Assembly: GCF_900215315.1 (NCBI RefSeq)
Contig: NZ_OBEB01000001.1
Coordinates: 909,571-973,570, forward strand
Length of the DNA: 64,000 nucleotides
Direction: 5' to 3'
Source: Arsukibacterium tuosuense
GTDB taxonomy: Bacteria; Pseudomonadota; Gammaproteobacteria; Enterobacterales; Alteromonadaceae
Made by a program: the position numbers and the translations under genes. Under the pieces are notes generated by a model. The model had not been told where the DNA came from and made no database searches. It saw only the letters and a program-made list of their open reading frames with translations. This document shows, piece by piece, positions 1-8,997 of this stretch (positions are counted from its first letter, which is position 1; each line of letters opens with the position of its first letter).

Positions 1-941
1 CCCTCAACCATACCTTTAACAAAAACATTACCGCCGGCGACGACTTTCATACCTTCTGTCACACTGCCATTTACCACTACCGAACCGCGAAACACGATAT
101 GGCCGGTTGCTAAATCGACGTTCTTAACAGTAAACACTTCATCAACCGTCGCACCGGCTTCAATGACTCGTGGTAAACCATCCCGTGCTGCTAAAAGCAA
201 ATCGCCGTCTGCCGGCGCTAACTCAACCCCTTCACCCAGTTGCCACTCTAATTGCAGACCAGGCGTTGCCGGAATCATTTCACCACTGACCAGCATGCCC
301 GCCACGCCAGCAGTAGGCGGATGACGGCGCATTATGGCTTCGCCGGTTCTGATAGCCGGAATAACACCGAAATCGCGAAGATCAGCCTTTTCATCTGTTT
401 TAACTACCGGTCGGTTCCGGCGACTTTCCATTTCTGCTAATAGCGGCTCGAAACGGGAATTGGCGCCGGGCACCATTGCCCGACCACGGGCAATCATCAG
501 CTTAACTTTACTGCCGGGCTCGGCTTTAGCGGCATAAGAGACCAGTTTTATAATTTGTTCTTTGCTAAAACCAAAAACAATGCCATTTGCCTGGGCACTT
601 TTAACAAGATCGTTGGCTGATACAGGTGCCCCACCCCAGGCTGCGGTTATAATGGCTGTGGCCATCATTTTATCTTCGCTGATGTCAAAGGTGAGTTGAG
701 CGTCGCGTTTTTCAGCAATCCGGTAGCTTAATTCTTTGCTATTCTCAGCTATCAGGTTTTCTTTGATCTTCTGCTGAATTTGCTGATACTCGACCAACAG
801 ATTAGTAAGCTGGTCCTGCAACACCAGGCAACGCTCATAACCATGATTATTTATTTGTTGCTGAATTTCGGCTGCACTGATGGCCGTTAACGAGACCGGC
901 ACCGTTATTTTTATAGTATTATCGTGCTCAGAAAATTGCAT
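1..941 (-). CDS. DUF342 (FapA-type) domain protein, 3' part cut by window edge
   Basis: The reading frame is open from an ATG at 941 down to base 1, so about 313 N-terminal residues are seen and the C-terminus lies outside the window. The N-terminal half is charged and helical. From roughly residue 150 it becomes the glycine/valine-rich repeated beta pattern of DUF342/FapA proteins (for example VDLATGHIVFRGSVVVNGSV near the cut). Members of this family are cytoplasmic polymer-forming or flagellar-assembly-associated proteins of poorly defined function. No flagellar genes are visible on this side. The family call is recognition from sequence character; the role is not established. Confidence 0.75.
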   Translation of the reverse strand, partial: MQFSEHDNTIKITVPVSLTAISAAEIQQQINNHGYERCLVLQDQLTNLLVEYQQIQQKIKENLIAENSKELSYRIAEKRDAQLTFDISEDKMMATAIITAAWGGAPVSANDLVKSAQANGIVFGFSKEQIIKLVSYAAKAEPGSKVKLMIARGRAMVPGANSRFEPLLAEMESRRNRPVVKTDEKADLRDFGVIPAIRTGEAIMRRHPPTAGVAGMLVSGEMIPATPGLQLEWQLGEGVELAPADGDLLLAARDGLPRVIEAGATVDEVFTVKNVDLATGHIVFRGSVVVNGSVTEGMKVVAGGNVFVKGMVE

Positions 942-1048
942 GTGGATAGTCTGCTTGTACTACGACGAAAGTATTATGCTTAATGAAGCAAATATCAGGC
1001 AGAAAGGCAAGCCCTTACTGCATTTCAGGGCCTCAGAAGCTAAAAAAG

Positions 1049-1384
1049 CTAGATATAGTTGTCCTGGTGGATCCGGATAAACAAATCTGTACCTTTCTTG
1101 CTATAGTCAACCTTATATTCTTTATTGTTCAACGCCTGCACAAACAACAAGGTTTTGGTTTCACCAAACACATCGGTACTGGAAATATCAACTATCTCCA
1201 TATAACGCTCTTTCGCTTCAACCTTATTGGTCGGCACCGCATCCTGAAACATTTTTACGCCATGGCGGGTGATGATCAATGGCGGGTCGTTATCATCGTT
1301 AATCACGATTAAATCAAGTTTTTTATTTTTATGGATCAGGGTATTACGCCCGCTTACCAGAAATGCTTTATCGTAGCTGTTCAT
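1049..1384 (-). CDS. Small conserved-looking protein of unknown function
   Basis: This 111-residue soluble protein has no signal peptide or membrane segment. It is rich in beta-type hydrophobic alternation and charged residues (LDLIVINDDNDPPLIITRHG near residue 25) and ends in an aromatic, basic tail. I do not recognise the family. It lies about 107 bases upstream of the DUF342 gene on the same strand and 57 bases downstream of the DUF2982-type gene, so co-transcription is possible. The codon pattern and lack of a competing frame suggest a real gene. The start at 1384 gives the longest frame; no strong alternative is seen. Confidence 0.6.
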   Translation of the reverse strand: MNSYDKAFLVSGRNTLIHKNKKLDLIVINDDNDPPLIITRHGVKMFQDAVPTNKVEAKERYMEIVDISSTDVFGETKTLLFVQALNNKEYKVDYSKKGTDLFIRIHQDNYI

Positions 1385-1441
1385 GCACCATCCTGCCAGA
1401 AAAGAGGTTTGGCTTATTATGATACACAGTCAGCGGTGTGT

Positions 1442-2107
1442 CTAGGTAGCTGTATTCTGTATTATTTGTAAGCGAGCCCTATTAATTTGCTGGCAAAGCG
1501 CGCTGGTCTGCTCCGCTGTGAGTGAACTTGGTACAAATAAATCAAAGCCACTGGCTTGCGCCAGACGTAGCATTCTTTGCCCAAAAACTGCTTTTATGCC
1601 ACTGTACTGCTGGTTTTCAGTAGCGAACGTATCTTTTTCTGCCAGTAATTCGCTGGCGCACTGCCCTGTAGCACAACCTTGTTTAACCGCGGATATAAAC
1701 AAGGGTCGCTGCTCGGTCATTAATCGCACAGCCAACCTCAGCCGCAATGGCTGCAGCACGGCATCATAGTCTGTCACTTTAAAGCCGATAAAAGACAAGT
1801 CATGCTGTTCCAGCTGCGGTACCGCGCAATACATAAAACTGTTCCACGGTAACAGCCAGCTGCCGTAACGGTGATAATAGTGCACGCCCTGCTCGTCACA
1901 CTTGAGAAAATGCCGTGGCTCTGCCAACTTAGCGAAGCCCAGAAATATCGCCATTGCAGCGGCAATATAGGCAATTGCCAGCCACAAACTAAACTGTCCT
2001 GCAAACAACACAGTAAAAAGCACCAGCCCCAGCAAGGCGCCAGCTCCGGACAGCAGCAACCTGGCGCCCCCCTGATGACTTGTCTGACTGACTAAAATCG
2101 GTTCCAT
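1442..2107 (-). CDS. DUF2982-type membrane-anchored protein
   Basis: The 221-residue protein has two N-terminal membrane segments (about residues 18-36 and 41-60). A cytoplasmic or periplasmic domain follows, with a tryptophan-rich patch (YHRYGSWLLPWNSFMYCAVP, near residues 78-97) and a FIGFKVTDYDAVLQP stretch. This layout and the W/YC..P and K..DYD motifs resemble the DUF2982 proteins of Alteromonadales; the assignment is from memory and no function is known. It is divergent from the RND efflux pair, with 197 bases between the starts that presumably hold both promoters. Confidence 0.6.
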   Translation of the reverse strand: MEPILVSQTSHQGGARLLLSGAGALLGLVLFTVLFAGQFSLWLAIAYIAAAMAIFLGFAKLAEPRHFLKCDEQGVHYYHRYGSWLLPWNSFMYCAVPQLEQHDLSFIGFKVTDYDAVLQPLRLRLAVRLMTEQRPLFISAVKQGCATGQCASELLAEKDTFATENQQYSGIKAVFGQRMLRLAQASGFDLFVPSSLTAEQTSALCQQINRARLQIIQNTAT

Positions 2108-2304
2108 TTATTCACCAATAGCCTGTTTGCCCCATTGTTTTCTATCCTCTACCTGGCAGTACAGTAGCAACTGTTATACTGGATCAGTGCAAAAGGCGCT
2201 GGAATACGACCAACGCCGCCGTGATTGCGATAACAGATCATCTGTTTCACCATTAAAAACATACAATACACACAAAGTATTATTATGCGGTATGCGGAGT
2301 CATT

Positions 2305-3363
2305 GTGACAAAAATTCATTCTCGTCTTATTTGGGTCATTTTAATAGCCCTGGCTGTTTTTCTGGGCTACCTGTACTGGCAACAGCAACAAGGGCCAACA
2401 TCAGGCAGAGGTGCAGGCGCGCCTGTCGCAGTCAGTACTGCTGAAGTATCTGTTAAACCGATGATCAGGAAAATTACCTCTTTAGGCAGTGGCCTGGCTA
2501 ATAATTCTGTGCAGATTGTGGCACCAGCCAGCGATTTCTTAATTGAGCTGAACATCCAGGAAGGCAAGCAGGTAAAAGCCGGTGATATTATAGCCCGGTT
2601 AAACAATATACAACAGCTGGCCAGAGTGGCTGAGTTATCAGCAGTCCTGACCGATCAGCGCCGCCAACTCGACCGGTTGCAAAACCTGGCTACCACCCAG
2701 GCTACTGCACAGTCGCTGCTGGATGAGCAGCAGACCCGCGTTAATACCACGCTGGCGCAATTAGATATTGCCAAAGCGCAGCTGAACGAGCTGACCATTC
2801 GAGCGCCTTTTGATGGCTATCTTGGCCTGCGCCAGGTAAGCCAGGGTGCGTATGTCAACACAGGTACCGTGCTGACGACGCTCGACGATCTAAATACCCT
2901 CAAAGTAGAGTTTAGTGTTGCTGAACATTACCTGGCAGAAATTAAACGTGGTATGTCGGTAAATGTTACTAACGTGGCATATGGCAATGTCGACTTTATT
3001 GGCGAAGTGAGTGCAATTGATACCCGGTTGGACCCGGTAACCCGCTCTATCAGAGTGCATGCTACCCTGGATAATAGCGATTTACGCTTACGGCCAGGTA
3101 TGCTGCTTAAAGTTAACGTAGAACTGGCCAACACACCGGCATTACAAATTTCTGAGCGTGCTTTAATTCCTCAGCAAAACAAACAGTTTGTGTTCGTGGT
3201 TAATAGCGATAACACCGTCAGTCAGCGTGAGATAGAAGTTGGCCAGCGTATTCCCGGCTGGGTCGAAGTTCTATCAGGGCTGGAAGAAGGCGAAGAAATC
3301 GTGGTCGAAGGTATTCAGAAGATCCGGCCGGGTGTCGTTATTAACAAAGTCGGAGCGCGATAA
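2305..3363 (+). CDS. RND efflux pump periplasmic adaptor (membrane fusion protein)
   Basis: This is the HlyD/AcrA-type adaptor that links an inner-membrane RND permease to an outer-membrane channel. The 352-residue protein starts with GTG preceded by GGAGT. It has an N-terminal anchor helix (residues 7-24), a lipoyl-like half motif before and after an alpha-hairpin (about residues 95-160, ending in IRAPFDGYLG), a beta-barrel, and a C-terminal membrane-proximal domain (IPGWVEVLSGLEEGEEIVVE). No lipobox cysteine is present, so it is anchored by the helix. Its stop overlaps the permease start (TAATG), showing tight coupling. The substrate cannot be told from sequence. Confidence 0.9.
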   Translation: MTKIHSRLIWVILIALAVFLGYLYWQQQQGPTSGRGAGAPVAVSTAEVSVKPMIRKITSLGSGLANNSVQIVAPASDFLIELNIQEGKQVKAGDIIARLNNIQQLARVAELSAVLTDQRRQLDRLQNLATTQATAQSLLDEQQTRVNTTLAQLDIAKAQLNELTIRAPFDGYLGLRQVSQGAYVNTGTVLTTLDDLNTLKVEFSVAEHYLAEIKRGMSVNVTNVAYGNVDFIGEVSAIDTRLDPVTRSIRVHATLDNSDLRLRPGMLLKVNVELANTPALQISERALIPQQNKQFVFVVNSDNTVSQREIEVGQRIPGWVEVLSGLEEGEEIVVEGIQKIRPGVVINKVGAR

Positions 3364-6300
3364 TGCTGTTATCAGATTTATCGGTTAAACGGCCGGTATT
3401 TGCAACCGTTGTTAACTTGCTGCTGGTGGTGTTTGGTATAGTTTGTTTTACCATGCTACCTCTGCGTGAGTTTCCTGACATTGACTCGCCCATCGTCAGC
3501 ATTAACACCAACTACCCCGGCGCGTCTGCAGAAATAGTTGAAACCAAAATAACCCAGTTGCTGGAAGACCGGATCAGCGGCGTAGAGGGTATTAAAAGCA
3601 TTAACTCTAATAGCCGTAATGGCCGGTCCAGCATTACCATTGAGTTTAATGTTGAGCGTGACATCGACTCCGCTGCCAATGATGTCCGGGACCGGGTTTC
3701 ACGGGCGTTAAATAATTTGCCTGATCAGGCCGACCCACCTGAAGTGTCTAAAGCCAATGCTGACGAAGACACCATAGCCTGGTTTGTGCTGAACAGCGAA
3801 AACATGACCACCCTGGAGCTGACTGATTACGCCAACCGCTATATCGTCGAGCGCTTCTCCGTGGTTGATGGGGTCGCCAGGATCCAGTTAGGCGGTTCCC
3901 GCGATTATGCGATGCGGGTCTGGCTGGATCGCGATGCCATGGCGGCTCGTGGCGTTACTGTGCAGGATATTGAAAGCGTACTGCGTAATGAAAACGTCGA
4001 GTTACCGGCCGGAAACATTAAGTCAGTTGATCGCGACTTTACGGTACGGGTTATCCGCACTTATAAAACCGAGCAGGACTTCCGACGGCTGGTGATAAAG
4101 CGGGGTGAAAATAACTATCTGGTCCGCCTCGGTGAAATCGCCGATGTCATGCTGACCTCAGAAAATGAAGAAAGTGAGTTCCGCGGCGATGGTAAAAACC
4201 TGTTAGGTATCGGCATTATTAAACAGTCGAAAGCCAATACCCTGGAAGTGGTTAAAAGCGCGCGGGCAGAAATGGAGCGGATTAAAGCGCAGTTGCCACA
4301 AGGTACTACCATTGAACCCGGCTACGACTCCTCGCTGTTTATCTCTGAGTCAATTAAAGAAGTGTATAACACCCTGGGTATTGCGATGGGCATGGTGGTG
4401 CTGGTTATCTTCCTGTTTCTTGGCAATATCAGGGCAACCTTTATTCCGGCAATCACGGTACCCGTTGCCCTGGTCGCTGCAGTAACAGTGCTGTTTGCAC
4501 TGGATTTTTCGATTAACCTACTGACCCTGCTGGCAATGGTACTGGCGATTGGTCTGGTGGTTGATGACTCGATTGTAGTGCTTGAAAATATTTACCGGCG
4601 GATTGAGACCGGTGAGGCGCCGTTACTGGCAGCTTACCGTGGCGCCCGAGAGGTCGGCTTTGCTGTTATTGCCACCACACTGGTCCTGATATCAGTGTTT
4701 GTGCCGCTAGTGTTTATGCAAGGTCAGTTGGGCAAACTGTTTACCGAATTTGCCCTGGCCATTGCCGCGGCAGTGGCGTTTTCCAGTGTCACAGCTCTTA
4801 CCCTTTCGCCGATGCTGTGCAGTAAACTGCTGCAACATCGTAAGCGTGAATCAAAACTTGGCCAGGCGTTGCACAGTGGCTTTGCCAAACTTGAAAACGG
4901 CTATCGCAAGCAACTTAACGTGGTGACCCGGACGCGCTGGCCGGTATTAGTTGTGGTTGTGCTTTGCTTTGTTGCCAGCTATCAGCTGGTGAAAATGCTG
5001 CCATCTGAACTGGCGCCGTCGGAAGACCGGGGTACCTTCTTTATTTCGATGACCCCCGCTGAAGGCGCCAGCTATCAGAGTAACAGCCGCAATATGCGAC
5101 TGATTGAAGATATTCTGATGCCCTATTATGAAGACGGTGAATTTAATCGCTTATTAATCCGGGTGCCAGGCTGGGGTGGCAGTGGCGGTATTGCCATAGT
5201 TGGCGCGGAGAACTGGAGTAATGGTAAAAGGCGCACCGCCGAACTGATGCCGGAAGTTGCGGCAAAGATCAACGAACTGCCTGATGTCCGTGCGTTCACC
5301 TTTATGCGCAGTGGCCTAGGCGGTGGTGGCGGTGGCAGCCGGCCGGTACAGTTTGTGTTACAGGGCAACACCTATGAAGAGCTGGCACGCTGGCGCGATA
5401 CCGTTATTAACAAAGCCAGCGAAAACCGCAACTTACTGATGCTGGATCACGACTACAAAGAAACCGTACCTCAGGTATTAGTAGAGATTAACACCGAGCG
5501 GGCCGGCGATCTGGGGATCTCGGTTGGCGCTATTGGCCGGGCCCTTGAGGCCATGCTGGGTGGCAGACGGGTTACCACCTTTTTAGACCGCGGCCGCGAG
5601 TACGACGTTATTCTGGAAGGCTGGGATGATGACTTCCAAGCACCGGGCACCATTAAAGACGTGTTCATCCGCTCTGACAGTACTGGCCAGCTAATTCCAC
5701 TGGACAACCTGGTAACCCTGCGCGAAGAGGCCACTGCCGCGGCATTAAACCGCTATAACCGGATGCGCTCCATTACCATCTCTGCCAGCCTGGCCCCGGG
5801 TTACAGCCTTGGTGAAGCACTGGAGTATCTGGAAACCATAGTACAGACAGAGATTCAGGACACTGTCGGCATCGATTACAAAGGCGAATCGCAACTGTTT
5901 CAGGAAAGTGGCGAATCAACCTTGTTAGTCTTTATGCTGGCACTGGTGATTACCTATCTGGTACTGGCCGCGCAGTTTGAAAGCTTTATTCATCCGCTGG
6001 TGATTATGATCACCGTTCCGCTCGGGTTGGTTGGCGCGCTATCAGGTTTGTATTTCTTTGATATGTCATTAAATATCTACAGTCAGATTGGTCTGGTGAT
6101 GCTGATAGGCCTGGTAGCGAAAAATGGCATTCTGATTGTGGAATTTGCTAACCAGTTGCGTGATGCCGGTGTAGCCTTTGAAGATGCCGTGCGCCGGGCA
6201 GCGATACAGCGCTTACGGCCTATTACCATGACATGCTTTACTACCATTATGAGCAGCTTACCACTGATTATTGCTACCGGTCCGGGCTCAGAAAGCCGGA

Positions 6301-6488
6301 TGGTAATAGGTATGGTCATTTTCTGCGGGGTAGCACTGGCCACCTTACTTACCCTGTATGTTGTACCGGTAACCTATATTGCGATAGCCCGCAATACCGG
6401 CTCACCAAAAGCCCTTAGCCGGGAACTGGAGCGTCTGGAGCAACAAGCACCAGACGAGCATGCAGCTGATGAGGTGGTTCCTAAATAA
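3363..6488 (+). CDS. RND-family efflux permease (HAE1/AcrB-like)
   Basis: The 1041-residue inner-membrane proton/drug antiporter has the normal family length. It has the usual 12-helix plan: one helix near the N-terminus, a large periplasmic loop, helices 2-6, a second loop, and helices 7-12. The proton-relay residues are visible: the two adjacent aspartates in GLVVDDSIVVLENI and the lysine in GLVAKNGILIVEFANQLRD. The periplasmic loop holds an unusual glycine run (SGLGGGGGGSRPVQFVLQG). It is translated from a start overlapping the adaptor stop. No outer-membrane channel gene follows, so a TolC-like protein encoded elsewhere is presumably used. Confidence 0.93.
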   Translation: MLLSDLSVKRPVFATVVNLLLVVFGIVCFTMLPLREFPDIDSPIVSINTNYPGASAEIVETKITQLLEDRISGVEGIKSINSNSRNGRSSITIEFNVERDIDSAANDVRDRVSRALNNLPDQADPPEVSKANADEDTIAWFVLNSENMTTLELTDYANRYIVERFSVVDGVARIQLGGSRDYAMRVWLDRDAMAARGVTVQDIESVLRNENVELPAGNIKSVDRDFTVRVIRTYKTEQDFRRLVIKRGENNYLVRLGEIADVMLTSENEESEFRGDGKNLLGIGIIKQSKANTLEVVKSARAEMERIKAQLPQGTTIEPGYDSSLFISESIKEVYNTLGIAMGMVVLVIFLFLGNIRATFIPAITVPVALVAAVTVLFALDFSINLLTLLAMVLAIGLVVDDSIVVLENIYRRIETGEAPLLAAYRGAREVGFAVIATTLVLISVFVPLVFMQGQLGKLFTEFALAIAAAVAFSSVTALTLSPMLCSKLLQHRKRESKLGQALHSGFAKLENGYRKQLNVVTRTRWPVLVVVVLCFVASYQLVKMLPSELAPSEDRGTFFISMTPAEGASYQSNSRNMRLIEDILMPYYEDGEFNRLLIRVPGWGGSGGIAIVGAENWSNGKRRTAELMPEVAAKINELPDVRAFTFMRSGLGGGGGGSRPVQFVLQGNTYEELARWRDTVINKASENRNLLMLDHDYKETVPQVLVEINTERAGDLGISVGAIGRALEAMLGGRRVTTFLDRGREYDVILEGWDDDFQAPGTIKDVFIRSDSTGQLIPLDNLVTLREEATAAALNRYNRMRSITISASLAPGYSLGEALEYLETIVQTEIQDTVGIDYKGESQLFQESGESTLLVFMLALVITYLVLAAQFESFIHPLVIMITVPLGLVGALSGLYFFDMSLNIYSQIGLVMLIGLVAKNGILIVEFANQLRDAGVAFEDAVRRAAIQRLRPITMTCFTTIMSSLPLIIATGPGSESRMVIGMVIFCGVALATLLTLYVVPVTYIAIARNTGSPKALSRELERLEQQAPDEHAADEVVPK

Positions 6489-6502
6489 CTACAGTCGACA
6501 AC

Positions 6503-7243
6503 CTAAAAGGGCAAAACGCTGCCATCCCAGTTCAGCAATTGCCCGCTGTGCCGGGCTGTTAACTGTGCCGCTACCGCAGCCAGTCGTTTGGCGGTAGCGG
6601 CCGCCGTTTGCAGTTGCCCGGCCGGAATATTGGCCTGAAATGGCGCAGATAGCGCAGTGTCAGTTGTGCCGGGATGGACGCTGACCAATGCTGCGGTTTT
6701 ATTATACCGGCCAAGTTCAATACTGCTGGTTTTAACCAGCATATTTATGGCTGCTTTACTGGCCCGGTAGCTGAACCAGCCACCCAGCTGATTGTCAGTA
6801 ATGCTGCCCACTTTAGCACTGAGCACCAATACCTTTACCTGGTCTTGTTTGGTCAGATAGCCAAATAATGCTTTTAAGTACAACGCTGGCTGCATTACAT
6901 TGATAGCAAAACTTTTCTGCATTTGTGCAGCGGTTAATTGACGCAGAGTTTTCTCCGGGCCATGCTGGTTATCGTGCAACCAGCCCTGACAGATAAAAAT
7001 TATGCCTGGTTGCCCCTTAAGCGCCTCTGCCACTGCTTGGTTAATCACATTTTCTTCAGCATCTTCCCGCGTTTCGCCCTCAGTGCTGTTCAGCTGCAGC
7101 CAGTTCAGATCTGACTTTGTCAGCGAGGCCGGGCAGGCACGGCGGCTAATCGCCTGTACCTCATCTCCTTGTTGCAAATAATGCTGCACCAAACCCTGGC
7201 CAATGCCACTACCGCCACCAATAATCAAAATGTTTTCAGACAT
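6503..7243 (-). CDS. Short-chain dehydrogenase/reductase (C-factor-like)
   Basis: This 246-residue Rossmann-fold NAD(P)-dependent oxidoreductase has the nucleotide motif GGGSGIGQG near residue 9 and the catalytic SYRASKAA motif (Tyr-X3-Lys) near residue 157. A PGTTDTALSAPFQ segment after the active site resembles the C-factor/CsgA-like SDRs. The substrate is unknown. Its start lies inside the last codons of the upstream FAD-dependent oxidoreductase (8-base overlap), so the two are translationally coupled and probably act in one process. Convergent to the RND permease, with only 14 bases between stops. Confidence 0.85.
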   Translation of the reverse strand: MSENILIIGGGSGIGQGLVQHYLQQGDEVQAISRRACPASLTKSDLNWLQLNSTEGETREDAEENVINQAVAEALKGQPGIIFICQGWLHDNQHGPEKTLRQLTAAQMQKSFAINVMQPALYLKALFGYLTKQDQVKVLVLSAKVGSITDNQLGGWFSYRASKAAINMLVKTSSIELGRYNKTAALVSVHPGTTDTALSAPFQANIPAGQLQTAAATAKRLAAVAAQLTARHSGQLLNWDGSVLPF

Positions 7244-8267
7244 CAGCTAATACCTCTTTTGCCGCTGCTACTCCGCTTAACCAGGCATTCTCCACCCTGC
7301 CACCTAACAGCCAGTCACCGGCAATGGCCAGCTTTAAGCCGGAGCTGTAATCGACCTTAACCTGGGTAACTGCCGGGTTTATCTGGGCATAAAGCCAACG
7401 ATGAGTCAGGGCGCCAGTGACTGTAATTGTCTGCTGAAATATCAATTCCATTTCAGCTTTAGCAAGCGCGGTCAGCTGCGCCGGCTCTGCCTGCAAGAGC
7501 AAGGCAGAGCACTGCGGACTAAAATGCACCAGCCAGTTGTCAGAGGTAGTGGCCCGACCTGGCTTACTGTTTTGCCGGGCCAGCCAGCTGATATTGCCTT
7601 CTTTTACAAACACCGCGTCAGCCCGGGTTTGTAACGGCGCAGCCAATTGCATATTTACCGCCCAGCACGGCAACAAAACCCGGGGCTGCAGCTGAGTTAT
7701 CAGACTATGCAGTTCACCATAAGCAGGCTCACCGGGTTGAGATACCGTTGCCAGCAGTGTCTGTAACTGCACCGGTGGCAACGTTGATATCAGGGCCTGG
7801 TATGGCCCGAAACTGTTGTTGTGCTGGTCAAACAAATACCAGCCAGCGGCTTCGGTTGTGGAGTCTTCCTGCAAATAACGCAGTCGGCTGATCCGACAGT
7901 CTAAATGTACCGGATTATTGTCCAGTAAAGCTTTTACCGGTGCCTGCATTGACGGACAGCCAATGTAGCGGGTGGTCTGATCGACTGACTCTGCTAAGCG
8001 GCCAAGCTCATAGCGATAGCAATCTGCCGGCCAGCGTCTCACTACATCCGCTGCCAGCCATTGTTCAACCTGCTGCACGAATGCGGTACTTCGTGCCGTA
8101 AAATACTGGGCACCTAAATCAAGATAACTCTGGCCATTGCGCTTAGAGCTCATCCTGCCGCCGGGCGACCGGCCTTTATCAAAAACATCCACGGGGATCC
8201 CGGCCATGTTGAGGGTACTGGCCGCAGCGGCCCCTGCCATACCTGCCCCAATTACTGCCACTGTCAT
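7236..8267 (-). CDS. FAD/NAD(P)-dependent amine-oxidase-like oxidoreductase
   Basis: This protein of about 343 residues opens directly with a dinucleotide-binding motif (VAVIGAGMAGAAAAS) and the GG-doublet motif DKGRSPGGRMSSKR, typical of renalase/amine-oxidase-like flavoproteins. The C-terminus carries an FAD-closing segment (LAIAGDWLLGGRVENAWLSG). I place the start at 8267, because AAGGAAG lies at ribosome-binding distance there; a start seven codons upstream would bury that site and add residues before the FAD motif. Overlaps the SDR gene downstream by 8 bases. The substrate is not predictable. Confidence 0.85.
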   Translation of the reverse strand: MTVAVIGAGMAGAAAASTLNMAGIPVDVFDKGRSPGGRMSSKRNGQSYLDLGAQYFTARSTAFVQQVEQWLAADVVRRWPADCYRYELGRLAESVDQTTRYIGCPSMQAPVKALLDNNPVHLDCRISRLRYLQEDSTTEAAGWYLFDQHNNSFGPYQALISTLPPVQLQTLLATVSQPGEPAYGELHSLITQLQPRVLLPCWAVNMQLAAPLQTRADAVFVKEGNISWLARQNSKPGRATTSDNWLVHFSPQCSALLLQAEPAQLTALAKAEMELIFQQTITVTGALTHRWLYAQINPAVTQVKVDYSSGLKLAIAGDWLLGGRVENAWLSGVAAAKEVLADV

Positions 8268-8399
8268 AAAAGCTTCCTTGATTAGCAAACCGCTATGCTC
8301 TCTGGTACGTTATGCTATAGCCTGTCGATCTGTAAAATCAGTGGCAAACTTGTAAATAAACGCAGTAGCCAACCTAATATCAACAATAGCGGAGTAATA

Positions 8400-8933
8400 A
8401 TGAGCAACGAAATTGCGACTTTTGGTGCCGGTTGTTTCTGGTGTCTGGAATCTGCGCTGAATCAGCTTAACGGCGTGAAACAAGCGATTAGCGGTTACAT
8501 GGGCGGCCACACTGTCAATCCAGACTATCGGAGTATCTGCACCGGCACTACCGGCCATGCTGAGGTGGTTCAGGTGCAGTTTAACCCTGAGCAGATTAGT
8601 TTTAAGCAATTGTGTCAGGTGTTTTTTGCGCTACATGACCCTACTCAGCTCAACCGCCAGGGCAATGACGTTGGTACTCAATATCGCTCTGTGGTGTTTT
8701 TCCATAGTGAACAACAGGCAGAAACAGCTCGTAATATTATCAATGAGCTAACCACAGAGCAGTTGTTTGACCAGCCGATTGTGACAGAACTGAGCCCCGC
8801 CGGTACTTTTTATCCGGCAGAAGATTATCATCAGGGTTATTTTTTACAAAACCCGGAGCAAGGTTACTGTCAGTTTATAATTGCTCCGAAAATGGCTAAA
8901 TTCCGCCAGCTTTTTAGCAGCCTGATGAAATAA
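8400..8933 (+). CDS. msrA: Peptide methionine-S-sulfoxide reductase MsrA
   Basis: MsrA reduces the S-epimer of methionine sulfoxide in proteins and free methionine, using thioredoxin. The 177-residue protein has the signature GAGCFWC, with catalytic Cys12, and GTQYRSVVFFHSEQQ later. The C-terminal region lacks an obvious MsrB fusion. The start at 8400 is chosen because GGAG sits six bases upstream and it places the GCFWC motif at its usual distance; the frame itself stays open about 100 bases further upstream. The gene stands alone, divergent from the FAD oxidoreductase and convergent to tyrB. Confidence 0.95.
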   Translation: MSNEIATFGAGCFWCLESALNQLNGVKQAISGYMGGHTVNPDYRSICTGTTGHAEVVQVQFNPEQISFKQLCQVFFALHDPTQLNRQGNDVGTQYRSVVFFHSEQQAETARNIINELTTEQLFDQPIVTELSPAGTFYPAEDYHQGYFLQNPEQGYCQFIIAPKMAKFRQLFSSLMK

Positions 8934-8935
8934 AA

Positions 8936-8967
8936 AACCGCCACTCTTAGTTTTAAGAATGGCGGTT
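8936..8967. terminator. Bidirectional Rho-independent terminator, msrA/tyrB
   Basis: A 13-base stem (8936-8948 with 8955-8967, one G-T pair) and a 6-base loop sit between convergent msrA and tyrB. On the minus strand it is followed by a run of six T, so it is strongest for tyrB. Confidence 0.85.
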
Positions 8968-8997
8968 CAGTTATAATTGCTGGCTGATACGTTCAGA

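Noticed and set aside
2127..2444. 105-codon frame upstream of the RND adaptor
   Set aside because: It overlaps the adaptor start in another frame and lacks a ribosome site; the region is better explained as a divergent promoter gap.
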